Assembly (NCBI GenBank): GCA_051880395.1 | Contig: JBJENW010000037.1 | Coordinates: 1 to 24,714 of the forward strand | Direction: 5' to 3' | DNA: 24,714 nt | Source: JBJENW01 sp051880395 | GTDB taxonomy: Bacteria > Bacillota > Clostridia > Lachnospirales > Lachnospiraceae | In this document: piece after piece, positions 1 through 6,200 of the stretch | How positions within the stretch are numbered: the first letter of the stretch is position 1 | Layout of the letters: the number at the start of each line of letters is the position of its first letter | Program-made: the position numbers and the translations under genes | The notes under the pieces: generated by a model | The model's database searches: none | Told to the model about the DNA's origin: nothing | The model's input: the letters and a program-made list of their open reading frames with translations, nothing else

Positions 1-49
1 CTTTTACATCATCGCAGATTGCCATTTTTACTACTATCTTTTCTGCCAT
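1..49 (-). CDS. Response regulator, N-terminal fragment (runs off window)
   Basis: On the minus strand an ATG at 49 is preceded by a GGAG ribosome site eight bases away. It opens a frame reading MAEKIVVKMAICDDVK to the window edge. The hydrophobic strand followed by an acidic pair (AICDD) is the usual start of a receiver domain, most like LytTR/AgrA-type regulators, where a phosphorylation-site aspartate would follow about 45 residues later. Only 16 codons are visible, so the output domain cannot be seen. The gene lies downstream of the AAA-ATPase gene on the same strand, with about 60 bases between them. An internal ATG at 25 is an alternative start. Confidence 0.55.
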   Translation of the reverse strand, partial: MAEKIVVKMAICDDVK

Positions 50-111
50 ACTGCTTTCTCCGTTCCTCTTCTTCTGTCGTTCTTTTTGCCTGTACCGTTA
101 CTTATACCGTT

Positions 112-1806
112 TTAAACCGTTCCCTTTTCCACCATACAAGTTTTCTCACAGAAACAGATCCCGTATTTCATGAGTTTCTGATACCCTTTATCTAAAAACG
201 GAGCGGCATACTCTTTTTCCTCGATCTGCGCAAGGGCCGCTTTGCATCCGCCTGCCATCTCGGTAAATTTATTGCAGACCTTCAGTTCCATAAGGATCAC
301 CGGTTCTTCCTCGTCATACGGAACCAGTGCGAGATCCGGTCTGCCGTTTCCGTATTCCCGGTTCGACTGAATGCTGTAATCCGGCAGTGCCATTAAGTAT
401 CCGGTCAGCACACCATGATAGAAGGCTTCTTTTTTGTCATGATAGCTGATGGTTCTGCGCAGATTCTGCTTTAGGATTTTCTGCATACTGCTGCTGTCCC
501 CGGTCAACATCGCGCGATAAAACGGTGTAAAATCCATCGCTTTTACCTGACGGTCGAACCATTCCCGTATGGTATTTCTATAAATCGATCGTACTTCTGT
601 ATTTGGAATCGACAGTGTGATATAAATCGTATCCTCTGCAAACCGTTCCCCTTCTTTTTTTAAGTACCCAGTGAAAAACAAAAAATTCCATAAGTTTTCC
701 TTGTTTTTATGAATATCTTCATACGTGATCTCTTCATGCACCGGTTTCTCGATCGTTCCTCCGTCAATGAGCCGCTCAATCTCTTCTTTTACATCCGTTT
801 CTGCTGACTCGATCAGTTCCCGGACGATGCTGTTCGATGAGGTATTTGACCAGTACGGTTTTGGAAAAGCATTTCCTTCTGTTTCTGTTGCATCCACATA
901 GTTCAGAATGCTCCAGGGATTATATACTTCTGTCTTTCCAAACAGATATCCGTCATACCACTGTTTTACCTCCGGGAATTTTTCTTCCAGACCGTAAGTT
1001 TCCAACATCTTTTCCACTTCCGATTCTGTAAAACCAAAGTATTCCGCATAATTATTGCTTAAAATGGAATTTATTTTCAGGTTGTTCAGTCCGGTAAAAA
1101 TGGATTCCTTACTGATTCGAAGACAGCCCGTTACGATTGCAAACTCCAATGCATCATTCGTTTTTAACGCTGATTCGAACAGCGAGCGGATAAAGTCGAT
1201 CATCTGACCATAAAAATCCCGGAAATACGCATTTTCCAATGGTACATCATACTCATCGATCAAAATGATCACGTTCTTTTCATGATATTTTTTTAGATAA
1301 AAGGATAACCATTTCAGTGCGGTTGCATAGTCACCTGCATCCGCTGTTTCTTCTAAAATCTGTCTATATTTTTCTTTTTCTTTTTCCGATAATCGATCTC
1401 CATTTAGTACATACTTATGACGGTCATATTCATAGAAAATCTCATTTTTCAGGCATTTGTATGCCATCTGAAAATCCGGCTGTTTCGCCGATTTTAACGA
1501 CAACTTGATGACCGGATATGTTCCCATCTGTGAAGTATATCTCTCGCCTGCCGTCAAAATCTTTTTCCCGTCAAAGTAACGGCTGTTGTCGATCTTTTCC
1601 CCGTCATACGTCCGCGCATCTTCAAAGAACGTCTGGATCATGCTGAGCGTCAAAGTTTTTCCAAACCGTCTCGGACGGGTGAACAGATTGACGGTACTCG
1701 CCTGATCCATCAGCTCCTTTAGCATCCATGTTTTATCTATATAATACGCATGTTTATCAATAATCTCTTTATAATTCTCTACTCCGATCGCAATTGGCTG
1801 TTTCAT
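112..1806 (-). CDS. AAA-ATPase-like protein with C-terminal PD-(D/E)XK nuclease domain (PF09820/DUF1703 type)
   Basis: This 564-residue protein belongs by pattern to the large AAA-ATPase-like/DUF1703 family common in gut Clostridia and Bacteroidetes. Its cellular role is not established. Residues 44-51 give a Walker A-like loop (RPRRFGKT), and about 178-187 give Walker B (IILIDEYD). Near the C terminus, GRPDL followed by LMELKV (about 490-512) matches the D...(E)xK core of a PD-(D/E)XK nuclease fold. The ATG at 1806 has GGAGG and GGG purine runs just upstream. A hairpin at 1833-1877 separates it from the upstream secreted-protein gene, so it probably has its own promoter or depends on read-through. 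The last 190 bases recur almost identically at 5643-5833, and the last 40 or so recur again near 22740, in internally deleted copies. Confidence 0.9.
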   Translation of the reverse strand: MKQPIAIGVENYKEIIDKHAYYIDKTWMLKELMDQASTVNLFTRPRRFGKTLTLSMIQTFFEDARTYDGEKIDNSRYFDGKKILTAGERYTSQMGTYPVIKLSLKSAKQPDFQMAYKCLKNEIFYEYDRHKYVLNGDRLSEKEKEKYRQILEETADAGDYATALKWLSFYLKKYHEKNVIILIDEYDVPLENAYFRDFYGQMIDFIRSLFESALKTNDALEFAIVTGCLRISKESIFTGLNNLKINSILSNNYAEYFGFTESEVEKMLETYGLEEKFPEVKQWYDGYLFGKTEVYNPWSILNYVDATETEGNAFPKPYWSNTSSNSIVRELIESAETDVKEEIERLIDGGTIEKPVHEEITYEDIHKNKENLWNFLFFTGYLKKEGERFAEDTIYITLSIPNTEVRSIYRNTIREWFDRQVKAMDFTPFYRAMLTGDSSSMQKILKQNLRRTISYHDKKEAFYHGVLTGYLMALPDYSIQSNREYGNGRPDLALVPYDEEEPVILMELKVCNKFTEMAGGCKAALAQIEEKEYAAPFLDKGYQKLMKYGICFCEKTCMVEKGTV

Positions 1807-1830
1807 CCCTATTCCCTTCCTCCCGTTTAC

Positions 1831-1880
1831 GCAAAAAATCCGCTATACATCTTGTTCCTTTTAGTATAGCGGATTTTCTT
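1831..1880 (-). terminator. Rho-independent terminator after the 205-residue secreted protein gene
   Basis: Arms AAAATCCGCTATAC and GTATAGCGGATTTT pair over 14 bases around a 15-base loop. Read on the minus strand, a run of six T follows. It lies 39 bases past the stop of the gene ending at 1916. The same hairpin, with small changes, occurs at 5843-5889 and 22784-22828 as part of the repeated locus. Confidence 0.8.
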
Positions 1881-1915
1881 CTTTATTACAATTTCTGTTT
1901 TACTGCATGTCCGTT

Positions 1916-2533
1916 CTATTCTGCTATTTCTTCCTCTTTCGAATAGGCACTGTAGATGGTAACTCCGTTTTTCTTTGTGTATGCCCGTACATAAACCTGA
2001 TAATCATCCTGATACTTACCGTCATATGGCTCAAATTCTGCTTTTTTTGCTTTGGGATCTTTGACTGTTTTTATCTTTATCATTTTCTTTCCTTCTTTGC
2101 GATAAATGCAGTATCCCTGCGCACCTTTGATCGGTTTCCATGAGACTTCACCGATTCCATCTGCTCGCCCTGCGTAAATGTAGACGTTTGGTGTTTTTTT
2201 CTGCAGTGGGTGCTTGGTGATCTTGATGTCATACTGCACCGTGAAATTCGGATATTTTGCACGAACCACTACTTTCCCTGTTTTTTTTGCTATGATCTTT
2301 ACATTTTTTGCATCACTGGTATCTACCTTGGCATAACGATTGTCACTGACTTTCCACTGTCCGGCATTTATCATATTTTTGACGCGAATTGTGATCTTAT
2401 CTCCGACTTTCATACTTAATCCTGTTTCCTGTACGAGCGGCTGTTCTTTCGCATATGTTGTGACTGGCATGCACATCACCAGACAAGCCATGACCATTAG
2501 AATACTTACAATTCTTTTTTTATAGTTTTCCAT
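1916..2533 (-). CDS. Small secreted protein with Ig-like and Fn3-like domains
   Basis: The protein has 205 residues. Residues 1-28 form a clear signal peptide (basic start, hydrophobic core, TTYAKE cleavage region). Residues about 35-108 look like a bacterial Ig/Big2-type beta domain (SMKVGDKITIRV...WKVSDNRYAKVD). Residues about 115-205 carry a Fn3-like module with the pattern GAQGYCIYRKEGKK, also found at the C terminus of the large subtilase in this window. The ATG has an AGGAGG site, and the stop codon of the upstream protease remnant lies inside that site, so the two were translationally coupled. No cell-wall anchor is visible. It is probably a secreted or wall-associated accessory of the lost protease; this is inference from position only. 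Confidence 0.8.
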   Translation of the reverse strand: MENYKKRIVSILMVMACLVMCMPVTTYAKEQPLVQETGLSMKVGDKITIRVKNMINAGQWKVSDNRYAKVDTSDAKNVKIIAKKTGKVVVRAKYPNFTVQYDIKITKHPLQKKTPNVYIYAGRADGIGEVSWKPIKGAQGYCIYRKEGKKMIKIKTVKDPKAKKAEFEPYDGKYQDDYQVYVRAYTKKNGVTIYSAYSKEEEIAE

Positions 2534-2545
2534 GTTGGTTTCCTC

Positions 2546-3024
2546 CTACATATACTTCTTTATAAATTTTTTTACACTACTATCTAAATATCTTCCACCA
2601 TTTCCTGTTTTTTCCGAGTTAGATCCCCATGCATGAACTGCAATAATATACTGTTTTCCATTCTTTGTCCTATAAATTGGACCTCCACTCTGTCCCGCTG
2701 ACGAATCTATTTTATATCTTAATAATAAACCATCTTTGCTAAACCAATGCTCTTTACAAGCATGTCGGTACATTTCATCATATACTTTTTTATTGTTAAC
2801 TTTCGTTGGATAACCTATTAACCCCAATTTTAGATTTTTTATTCCATTTGTGTCGCATTTACTTTAAAATCTAAATTTTCTGCAGAAACAGATGTTCCAA
2901 AAACTGCAAATGCAGTGCTGCAAGCAAGTACAATAGCTAAGCACTTGCTTCCTATCTTTTTACATGTTTTGTTTCTTGTCTTCTCACTCTCTCTGTACTC
3001 TGGTTGTAATGTTCTTCTTCTCAT
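2546..3024 (-). pseudogene. Decayed trypsin/V8-like serine protease: signal peptide and C-terminal third only
   Basis: The 5' part starts at ATG 3024 (AAGGGAG site) and encodes a long signal peptide ending in SVSAENLDF, but stops at 2839. The 3' part (2827-2546) is in another frame and holds the serine-protease nucleophile motif SSAGQSGGPIY followed by a typical family tail. In its frame the sequence reads back past 2827 to a stop near 2866, so the TTG at 2827 is unlikely to be a real start. The regions that would carry the catalytic histidine (TAAHC-like) and aspartate are absent. The simplest reading is an internal deletion of roughly 100-150 codons that also shifted the frame. The downstream 205-residue gene remains intact. 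Confidence 0.75.
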
Positions 3025-3063
3025 ACTTTTTTCTCCCTTATCATATTTTTTCTCAGTCATCAA

Positions 3064-3500
3064 AAAAATAATAACTCTACCACATCATACTTTTTTCAAA
3101 CCATAGTAATGTTTAAATTTTCTGTTTAGGTCTTTTCGGTTAATGTAACATCCCTACACATGCCGGTAGGCATCTATATGAATCCTATTGAATTCGTCTA
3201 CATGCCGCTTTTTTACAAGTTTCCGCACTACTTCTCACTTTGTTTTTTCATTGGGCCATTAAAATAGGACAAGCACCATGCTCGTGGTCTTTTTCAGTCA
3301 GTTTCCGATACTTTTCCTCCTTCCTATTGGACTATTTACTGAATCTGTAATAATTCCTCCACTTGCATTTCTTTCGCTGTGTTGCCATACACATATGAAA
3401 GGTACTCTTTCGCTTTCTCTCGTTAAAGTAGTATTATGCTTGCGACATTTATCATACCCTTTCTTTTACATCCCTTCCATATCATTTCTGTCAATTTTTC
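3064..3500. other. Gene-poor stretch with probable coding debris on the minus strand
   Basis: No convincing intact gene is visible. The minus strand shows short protein-like runs interrupted by stops in changing frames, for example AKEYLSYVYGNTAKEMQVEE, RKKYRKLTEKDHEHGACP and KKRHVDEFNRIHIDAYRHV. This is the look of a frame-shifted, decaying gene, but I do not recognise the family. The plus-strand open frames here are low-complexity F/S/L-rich and have no ribosome site. Confidence 0.35.
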
Positions 3501-3511
3501 TTTGACGCATC

Positions 3512-3545
3512 TAATATGGTGGTTCATACCATTTTTTCCTATAGT
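3512..3545 (+). promoter_or_regulatory. Candidate activator-dependent promoter of the peptide gene, with operator-like palindrome
   Basis: TATAGT at 3540-3545 is a good -10 element about 20 bases before the AGGAGG site at 3564-3569. The -35 position for it (about 3517-3522) has no TTGACA-like hexamer. Instead it lies inside an inverted repeat, readable as ATGGT-7-ACCAT (3516-3532) or TATG-6-CATA (3515-3528). A palindrome replacing the -35 box is typical of promoters switched on by a bound HTH dimer. A TTGACG at 3502 has no good -10 at normal spacing. The assignment is inference. Confidence 0.45.
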
Positions 3546-3577
3546 GAGGCTTGAACAAGACATAGGAGGATTAAAGT

Positions 3578-3730
3578 ATGAAAAACAAGACAATTTTTAC
3601 AACCAATCTAAAAAAATGTATATTTACCATTTTACTTGCTCTATTATTAGGTGCGGGATTTCTGACAAATACGATCCCACAACCTTCGCATATGCCACTT
3701 GCCATTGGTATTGCACATTATCTCTATTAA
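3578..3730 (+). CDS. Small hydrophobic pre-peptide, candidate signalling pheromone precursor
   Basis: The gene encodes 50 residues: a basic N terminus (MKNKTIFTTNLKK), a hydrophobic segment (about residues 14-29, ILLALLLGAGFL) and a short C-terminal tail (TNTIPQPSHMPLAIGIAHYLY spans residues 30-50). The ribosome site AGGAGG at 3564-3569 is perfect and well spaced. A strong hairpin follows the stop directly, so it forms its own transcription unit. Size and layout (signal/export segment plus a tail of 15-20 residues) match linear peptide precursors of RRNPP systems such as Shp, PapR or NprX. The tail has no cysteine, arguing against an AgrD-type thiolactone. The gene converges on two HTH+TPR regulators, the partner class for such peptides. 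Active peptide and processing site cannot be read from sequence. Confidence 0.6.
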   Translation: MKNKTIFTTNLKKCIFTILLALLLGAGFLTNTIPQPSHMPLAIGIAHYLY

Positions 3731-3736
3731 CGAGTT

Positions 3737-3780
3737 GTTGTCGTTTTATGGATCATTTATAAAACGACAACCCTTTTATT
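3737..3780 (+). terminator. Rho-independent terminator of the peptide gene
   Basis: Arms GTTGTCGTTTTAT (3737-3749) and ATAAAACGACAAC (3759-3771) pair perfectly over 13 bases with a nine-base loop. CCTTTTATT follows on the plus strand. It starts seven bases after the peptide stop codon. On the minus strand no T run follows, so it serves the plus strand; the regulator gene ends just beyond it at 3776. Confidence 0.75.
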
Positions 3781-4684
3781 CTAGTTCAAACCATATCCCT
3801 GTATTTTCTTTGAAATCTTCCGAATAGAGATCTTGTATCTCCTTATCAAATCCAGAATTTTTACAGACATAATAAAAATACGGTGCTAATTTAGCTGCTT
3901 CTTCCTTTTGCCCCATTTTTGCTAAAGCATATGCTTTCTTATAATAAAACAAAAAAATCATATTGCTCTTTGCACAAATTTTTGCTTCCTCAATTCCCTT
4001 TTCCACATAATACATCATTTTATAATATTGTTCTGACAAAAAGTAGTAATTAGATAAATTATCCAAAACTCCTGCCTGATAATGTGCCTTCACTCGTCTA
4101 TTAGCTATATGTTGCTCACTATACATTAGCAATGCTTCCCATATTTCGCTTGATTTTTGAAACTCCTTCATATCATAGTATACACACGCTATACTATTAT
4201 ACAGCATAAATTCTCTATAACTTAACAACAAGTCAGATATTTTCTTCTCTTTCACATACTCTATAGTACATGACAACCCTTCCCCAAATAGACGCAATTT
4301 CTTATTTAAATCTTTCTCTGCCATAGCCTTTTCAATATAAGCCATCTGCCGCTGCAATCGATGCTCCGTATCCCTCAGTCGTTCGGACCGTTTTAGGTAT
4401 TCCTTTATCTTCTTCCTATCGTCAACCCGACATGCCGCCAGATATTCCTTATCAAACTTCTCCGACTCTGCCTCCAGCCTTGTTCCAAACAGATTATATT
4501 GATCCGGCGATTCTCCCATTCGCTCGATCAGCGCATTGAACAAGAACTTATCTGGCTTGCGCTCCCCCTTTTCTATCCGCGAAAGCATGGACGCAGAACA
4601 AAGCCCATTTGACAGTTTTTTTGCCGAAATATGCTTTTTTTCTCTCATATCATGTAGGATCGTTCCAACTCCAAACTCATTCAT
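3776..4684 (-). CDS. XRE-type HTH regulator with C-terminal TPR repeats (RRNPP/Rgg-like)
   Basis: The protein has 302 residues. Residues about 8-62 form a helix-turn-helix domain of the lambda repressor class (GTILHDMREKKHISAKKLSN, then SMLSRIEKGERKPDKF). The rest is all-helical with tetratricopeptide-like pairs, for example YNSIACVYYDMKEFQKSSEI (about 165-185) and LFYYKKAYALAKMGQKEEAA (about 245-265). This architecture is shared by Rgg, PlcR, NprR and other regulators that bind short imported peptides in the TPR groove. The start overlaps the end of the upstream paralogue by eight bases, so the two are translationally coupled. The small peptide gene lies just past its 3' end, converging. Peptide binding is inferred from fold and context only. 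Confidence 0.85.
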   Translation of the reverse strand: MNEFGVGTILHDMREKKHISAKKLSNGLCSASMLSRIEKGERKPDKFLFNALIERMGESPDQYNLFGTRLEAESEKFDKEYLAACRVDDRKKIKEYLKRSERLRDTEHRLQRQMAYIEKAMAEKDLNKKLRLFGEGLSCTIEYVKEKKISDLLLSYREFMLYNSIACVYYDMKEFQKSSEIWEALLMYSEQHIANRRVKAHYQAGVLDNLSNYYFLSEQYYKMMYYVEKGIEEAKICAKSNMIFLFYYKKAYALAKMGQKEEAAKLAPYFYYVCKNSGFDKEIQDLYSEDFKENTGIWFELE

Positions 4685-5630
4685 CCTTTGTCACCTCTCC
4701 AATTATATATCGTATGTGAAAACAAATCCCCAGTTTCTCTTCTGCCCTTTTTCTCAAATCTTTTGCCTGTGTCTCTTTTCCATATGCCAGCAAGTGATAA
4801 TAAGATGCGGCGATCACTTCCTTTGCCTCGTCTTCCTTTTCCTGACAGACCATACATTCGGCTTTCTGGTAAGCGGTGTTTGGCAGCTTATCATAGCGTC
4901 CATGAAGGACATAGTAGTTTTCTGTCTGTTTCAGCAGATCCTGTGCGTTCTCATAATCTCCCCGACGAATGTTCTCGCCCGCCAGTTCCAGACAGATTTT
5001 GTCATAGCCCACATATGCTAATCCGTTTTTGATATAATGATGTGTGATGCTTTTCCACAAGCCGTTCAGCACCCGCACGGCGGTTTCCTTTTCTCCTACC
5101 ATATTTTCATATCGATACAACAGATATATGAGATAGGATTCGATGTAAGTAAGCAAATAGGTATGCTCTTCTTTTGCCGTATCAAATGCAGGGATCGTTT
5201 GCCTGATACAGTCGCGTAGCTCTTTCTTTGTCTCGTCTTGCAGCTCTTTTTTCTCCAGTTCAAAATACCACTTCGCCGCTTGAAGATACTGCAGATCCAG
5301 TACGTCATAGACCAAACCCAGATTCTCGATTTGTCGCAGGAGCTGCTCTACCCGTTCGCTTTCTTTTTCCCACATGGCTTGCAACAGTTCATTTTCCATC
5401 TGCTCGATATTCCAGTCTGATGCCGTATCATATAAATAGGCACTATGGTATCCTACACTTCCCATACGCTCTAGCAATGCCCGCGCCACTTTACTGCCCG
5501 GTTCCTGTTTTTCATTTTCGATATTTGACAATGTCGCTGTCGTACAGATTCCATAAGACAGCTCTTCCTGTGATAATCCTCGTTTTGTTCTTTCTTTTTG
5601 AATGATATCACCTGTAATATATATTCCCAA
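4677..5630 (-). CDS. Second XRE-type HTH regulator with TPR repeats, TTG start
   Basis: The protein has about 317 residues and is paralogous in layout to the downstream gene. The HTH covers residues about 6-60 (IIQKERTKRGLSQEELS, then TATLSNIENEKQEPGSK), followed by TPR-like helices (YLQAAKWYFELEKKEL, NTAYQKAECMVCQEKEDEAK). I choose TTG 5630 because it aligns with the start of the paralogue and has AAGGGG upstream. The open frame reaches TTG 5660, but those extra codons belong to the neighbouring AAA-ATPase remnant. That remnant's stop codon (5636-5638) lies only five bases before the TTG, so translation may be coupled to it. No clear promoter is visible in the 200 bases upstream, which are remnant sequence containing a terminator hairpin. 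Confidence 0.85.
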   Translation of the reverse strand: MGIYITGDIIQKERTKRGLSQEELSYGICTTATLSNIENEKQEPGSKVARALLERMGSVGYHSAYLYDTASDWNIEQMENELLQAMWEKESERVEQLLRQIENLGLVYDVLDLQYLQAAKWYFELEKKELQDETKKELRDCIRQTIPAFDTAKEEHTYLLTYIESYLIYLLYRYENMVGEKETAVRVLNGLWKSITHHYIKNGLAYVGYDKICLELAGENIRRGDYENAQDLLKQTENYYVLHGRYDKLPNTAYQKAECMVCQEKEDEAKEVIAASYYHLLAYGKETQAKDLRKRAEEKLGICFHIRYIIGEVTKDE

Positions 5631-5635
5631 GTTTG

Positions 5636-5845
5636 CTATCGCCCCTTTTCCACCATACAAGTTTTCTCGCAGAAACAGATCCCGTATTTCATGAGTTTCT
5701 GATACCCTTTATCTAAAAACGGAGCGGCATACTCTTTTTCCTCGATCTGCGCAAGGGCCGCTTTGCATCCGCCTGCCATCTCGGTAAATTTATTGCAGAC
5801 CTTCAGTTCCATAAGGATCACCTGTTCTTCCTCCCGTTTACGCAA
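5636..5845 (-). pseudogene. C-terminal remnant of an AAA-ATPase/nuclease gene (copy 2)
   Basis: The frame carries the last 60 or so residues of the gene at 112-1806 (VILMELK to MVEKG) with only two base differences over 122-312. It is joined directly to sequence equivalent to the upstream flank of that gene. The junction falls in CTTCCTC (5827-5833), which is present at both deletion end points in the intact copy (306-312 and 1816-1822). A 1510-bp deletion between 7-bp direct repeats explains it exactly. The remnant keeps the last nuclease strand but lacks the ATPase. Confidence 0.85.
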
Positions 5846-5941
5846 AAAATCCGCTATATATCTTGTTCCTTTTAGTATAGCGGATTTTCTTCTTTATTAC
5901 AATTTTTGTTTTACTACATGTCCGTTCTATTCTGCTATTTC
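5643..5941. repeat. Near-identical repeat of 122-312 plus 1816-1930 (deleted duplicate locus)
   Basis: By eye, 5643-5833 matches 122-312 with two substitutions, and 5827-5941 matches 1816-1930 with three, without gaps. The match stops abruptly at 5941/1930, after the last four codons and stop of the 205-residue gene (EIAE then TAG on the minus strand). The copy therefore began life as the whole locus (3' end of the secreted-protein gene, terminator, ATPase gene) and lost its centre. The low divergence implies a recent event or gene conversion. Confidence 0.9.
5843..5889 (-). terminator. Duplicated terminator hairpin (copy 2)
   Basis: This is the same hairpin as at 1833-1877, with one change in the closing base of the stem (TATAC to TATAT). 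It retains the T run on the minus strand. It now stands upstream of the HTH-TPR regulators, with no intact minus-strand gene before it, so it may insulate the regulators from upstream transcription. Confidence 0.7.
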
Positions 5942-5954
5942 GTTACCGCGCGCT

Positions 5955-6011
5955 TACTCAGTTACGATTTAGTAAATCATAATTGACTAAATCGTAACTG
6001 AGTAGTAAACT
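5955..6011 (+). promoter_or_regulatory. Promoter of the DUF234 ATPase overlapped by a perfect 19-bp palindrome
   Basis: Arms 5955-5973 (TACTCAGTTACGATTTAGT) and 5986-6004 are exact inverse complements around a 12-base AT-rich centre. TTGACT (5983-5988), a 17-base spacer and TAAACT (6006-6011) form a plausible sigma-A promoter on the plus strand. Its -35 and spacer fall inside the right arm. No T run follows the stem, so it is not a terminator. An operator for a dimeric DNA-binding protein, possibly the winged-helix ATPase itself, is the best reading. Confidence 0.5.
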
Positions 6012-6052
6012 AAATGTACTCTCGGATTCTCTTTGTGCTTGATTTTGTGAGA

Positions 6053-6137
6053 TGATTTTTTGTCATAAGTGCATAAATTTATGAGGCGTACGTGGAGCGT
6101 ACGTTGATTAAATTTGTGTGCTTATGGCGGAAAATCA
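6053..6137 (+). ncRNA. Long structured hairpin in the leader of the DUF234 ATPase gene
   Basis: Bases 6053-6081 pair with 6109-6137 without interruption: 29 pairs, six of them G.U. Next come a symmetric UGA/GAU internal loop able to form tandem sheared G.A pairs, a second helix of eight pairs (6085-6092 with 6098-6105, built on two CGTACG palindromes) and a five-base loop TGGAG. The G.U pairs work only in the plus-strand transcript, pointing to RNA rather than a DNA site. The hairpin ends 63 bases before the ATG. I do not recognise a known riboswitch. Confidence 0.55.
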
Positions 6138-6200
6138 GCCGCAAAAGCGGGCGCAAGGGAGATTCCGAGAGCACATACTAAAAAAAGGAGGGGGTTTTTC

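Noticed and set aside
3578..3730. AgrD-like cyclic autoinducer precursor
   Set aside because: The tail after the hydrophobic segment has no cysteine or suitably placed serine ring motif, and no AgrB-like protease is nearby; the response regulator at 1-49 is over 3 kb away.
3436..3762. 108-codon plus-strand frame overlapping the peptide gene
   Set aside because: No ribosome site; it runs through the promoter and the AGGAGG of the peptide gene in another frame and has no coherent domain.
5955..6004. Palindrome read as a transcription terminator
   Set aside because: The stem is AT-rich and no T run follows on either strand; it overlaps a plausible promoter instead.
6053..6150. Group II intron domain V or a known riboswitch
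   Set aside because: The hairpin has no catalytic-triad bulge pattern, there is no reverse transcriptase nearby, and no riboswitch consensus is recognisable.
6114..6200. Upstream extension of the DUF234 ATPase by 29 codons
   Set aside because: The extra codons fall in the structured leader, lack a ribosome site, and the ATG at 6201 has GGAGGGGG and starts the conserved FIGRERE segment.
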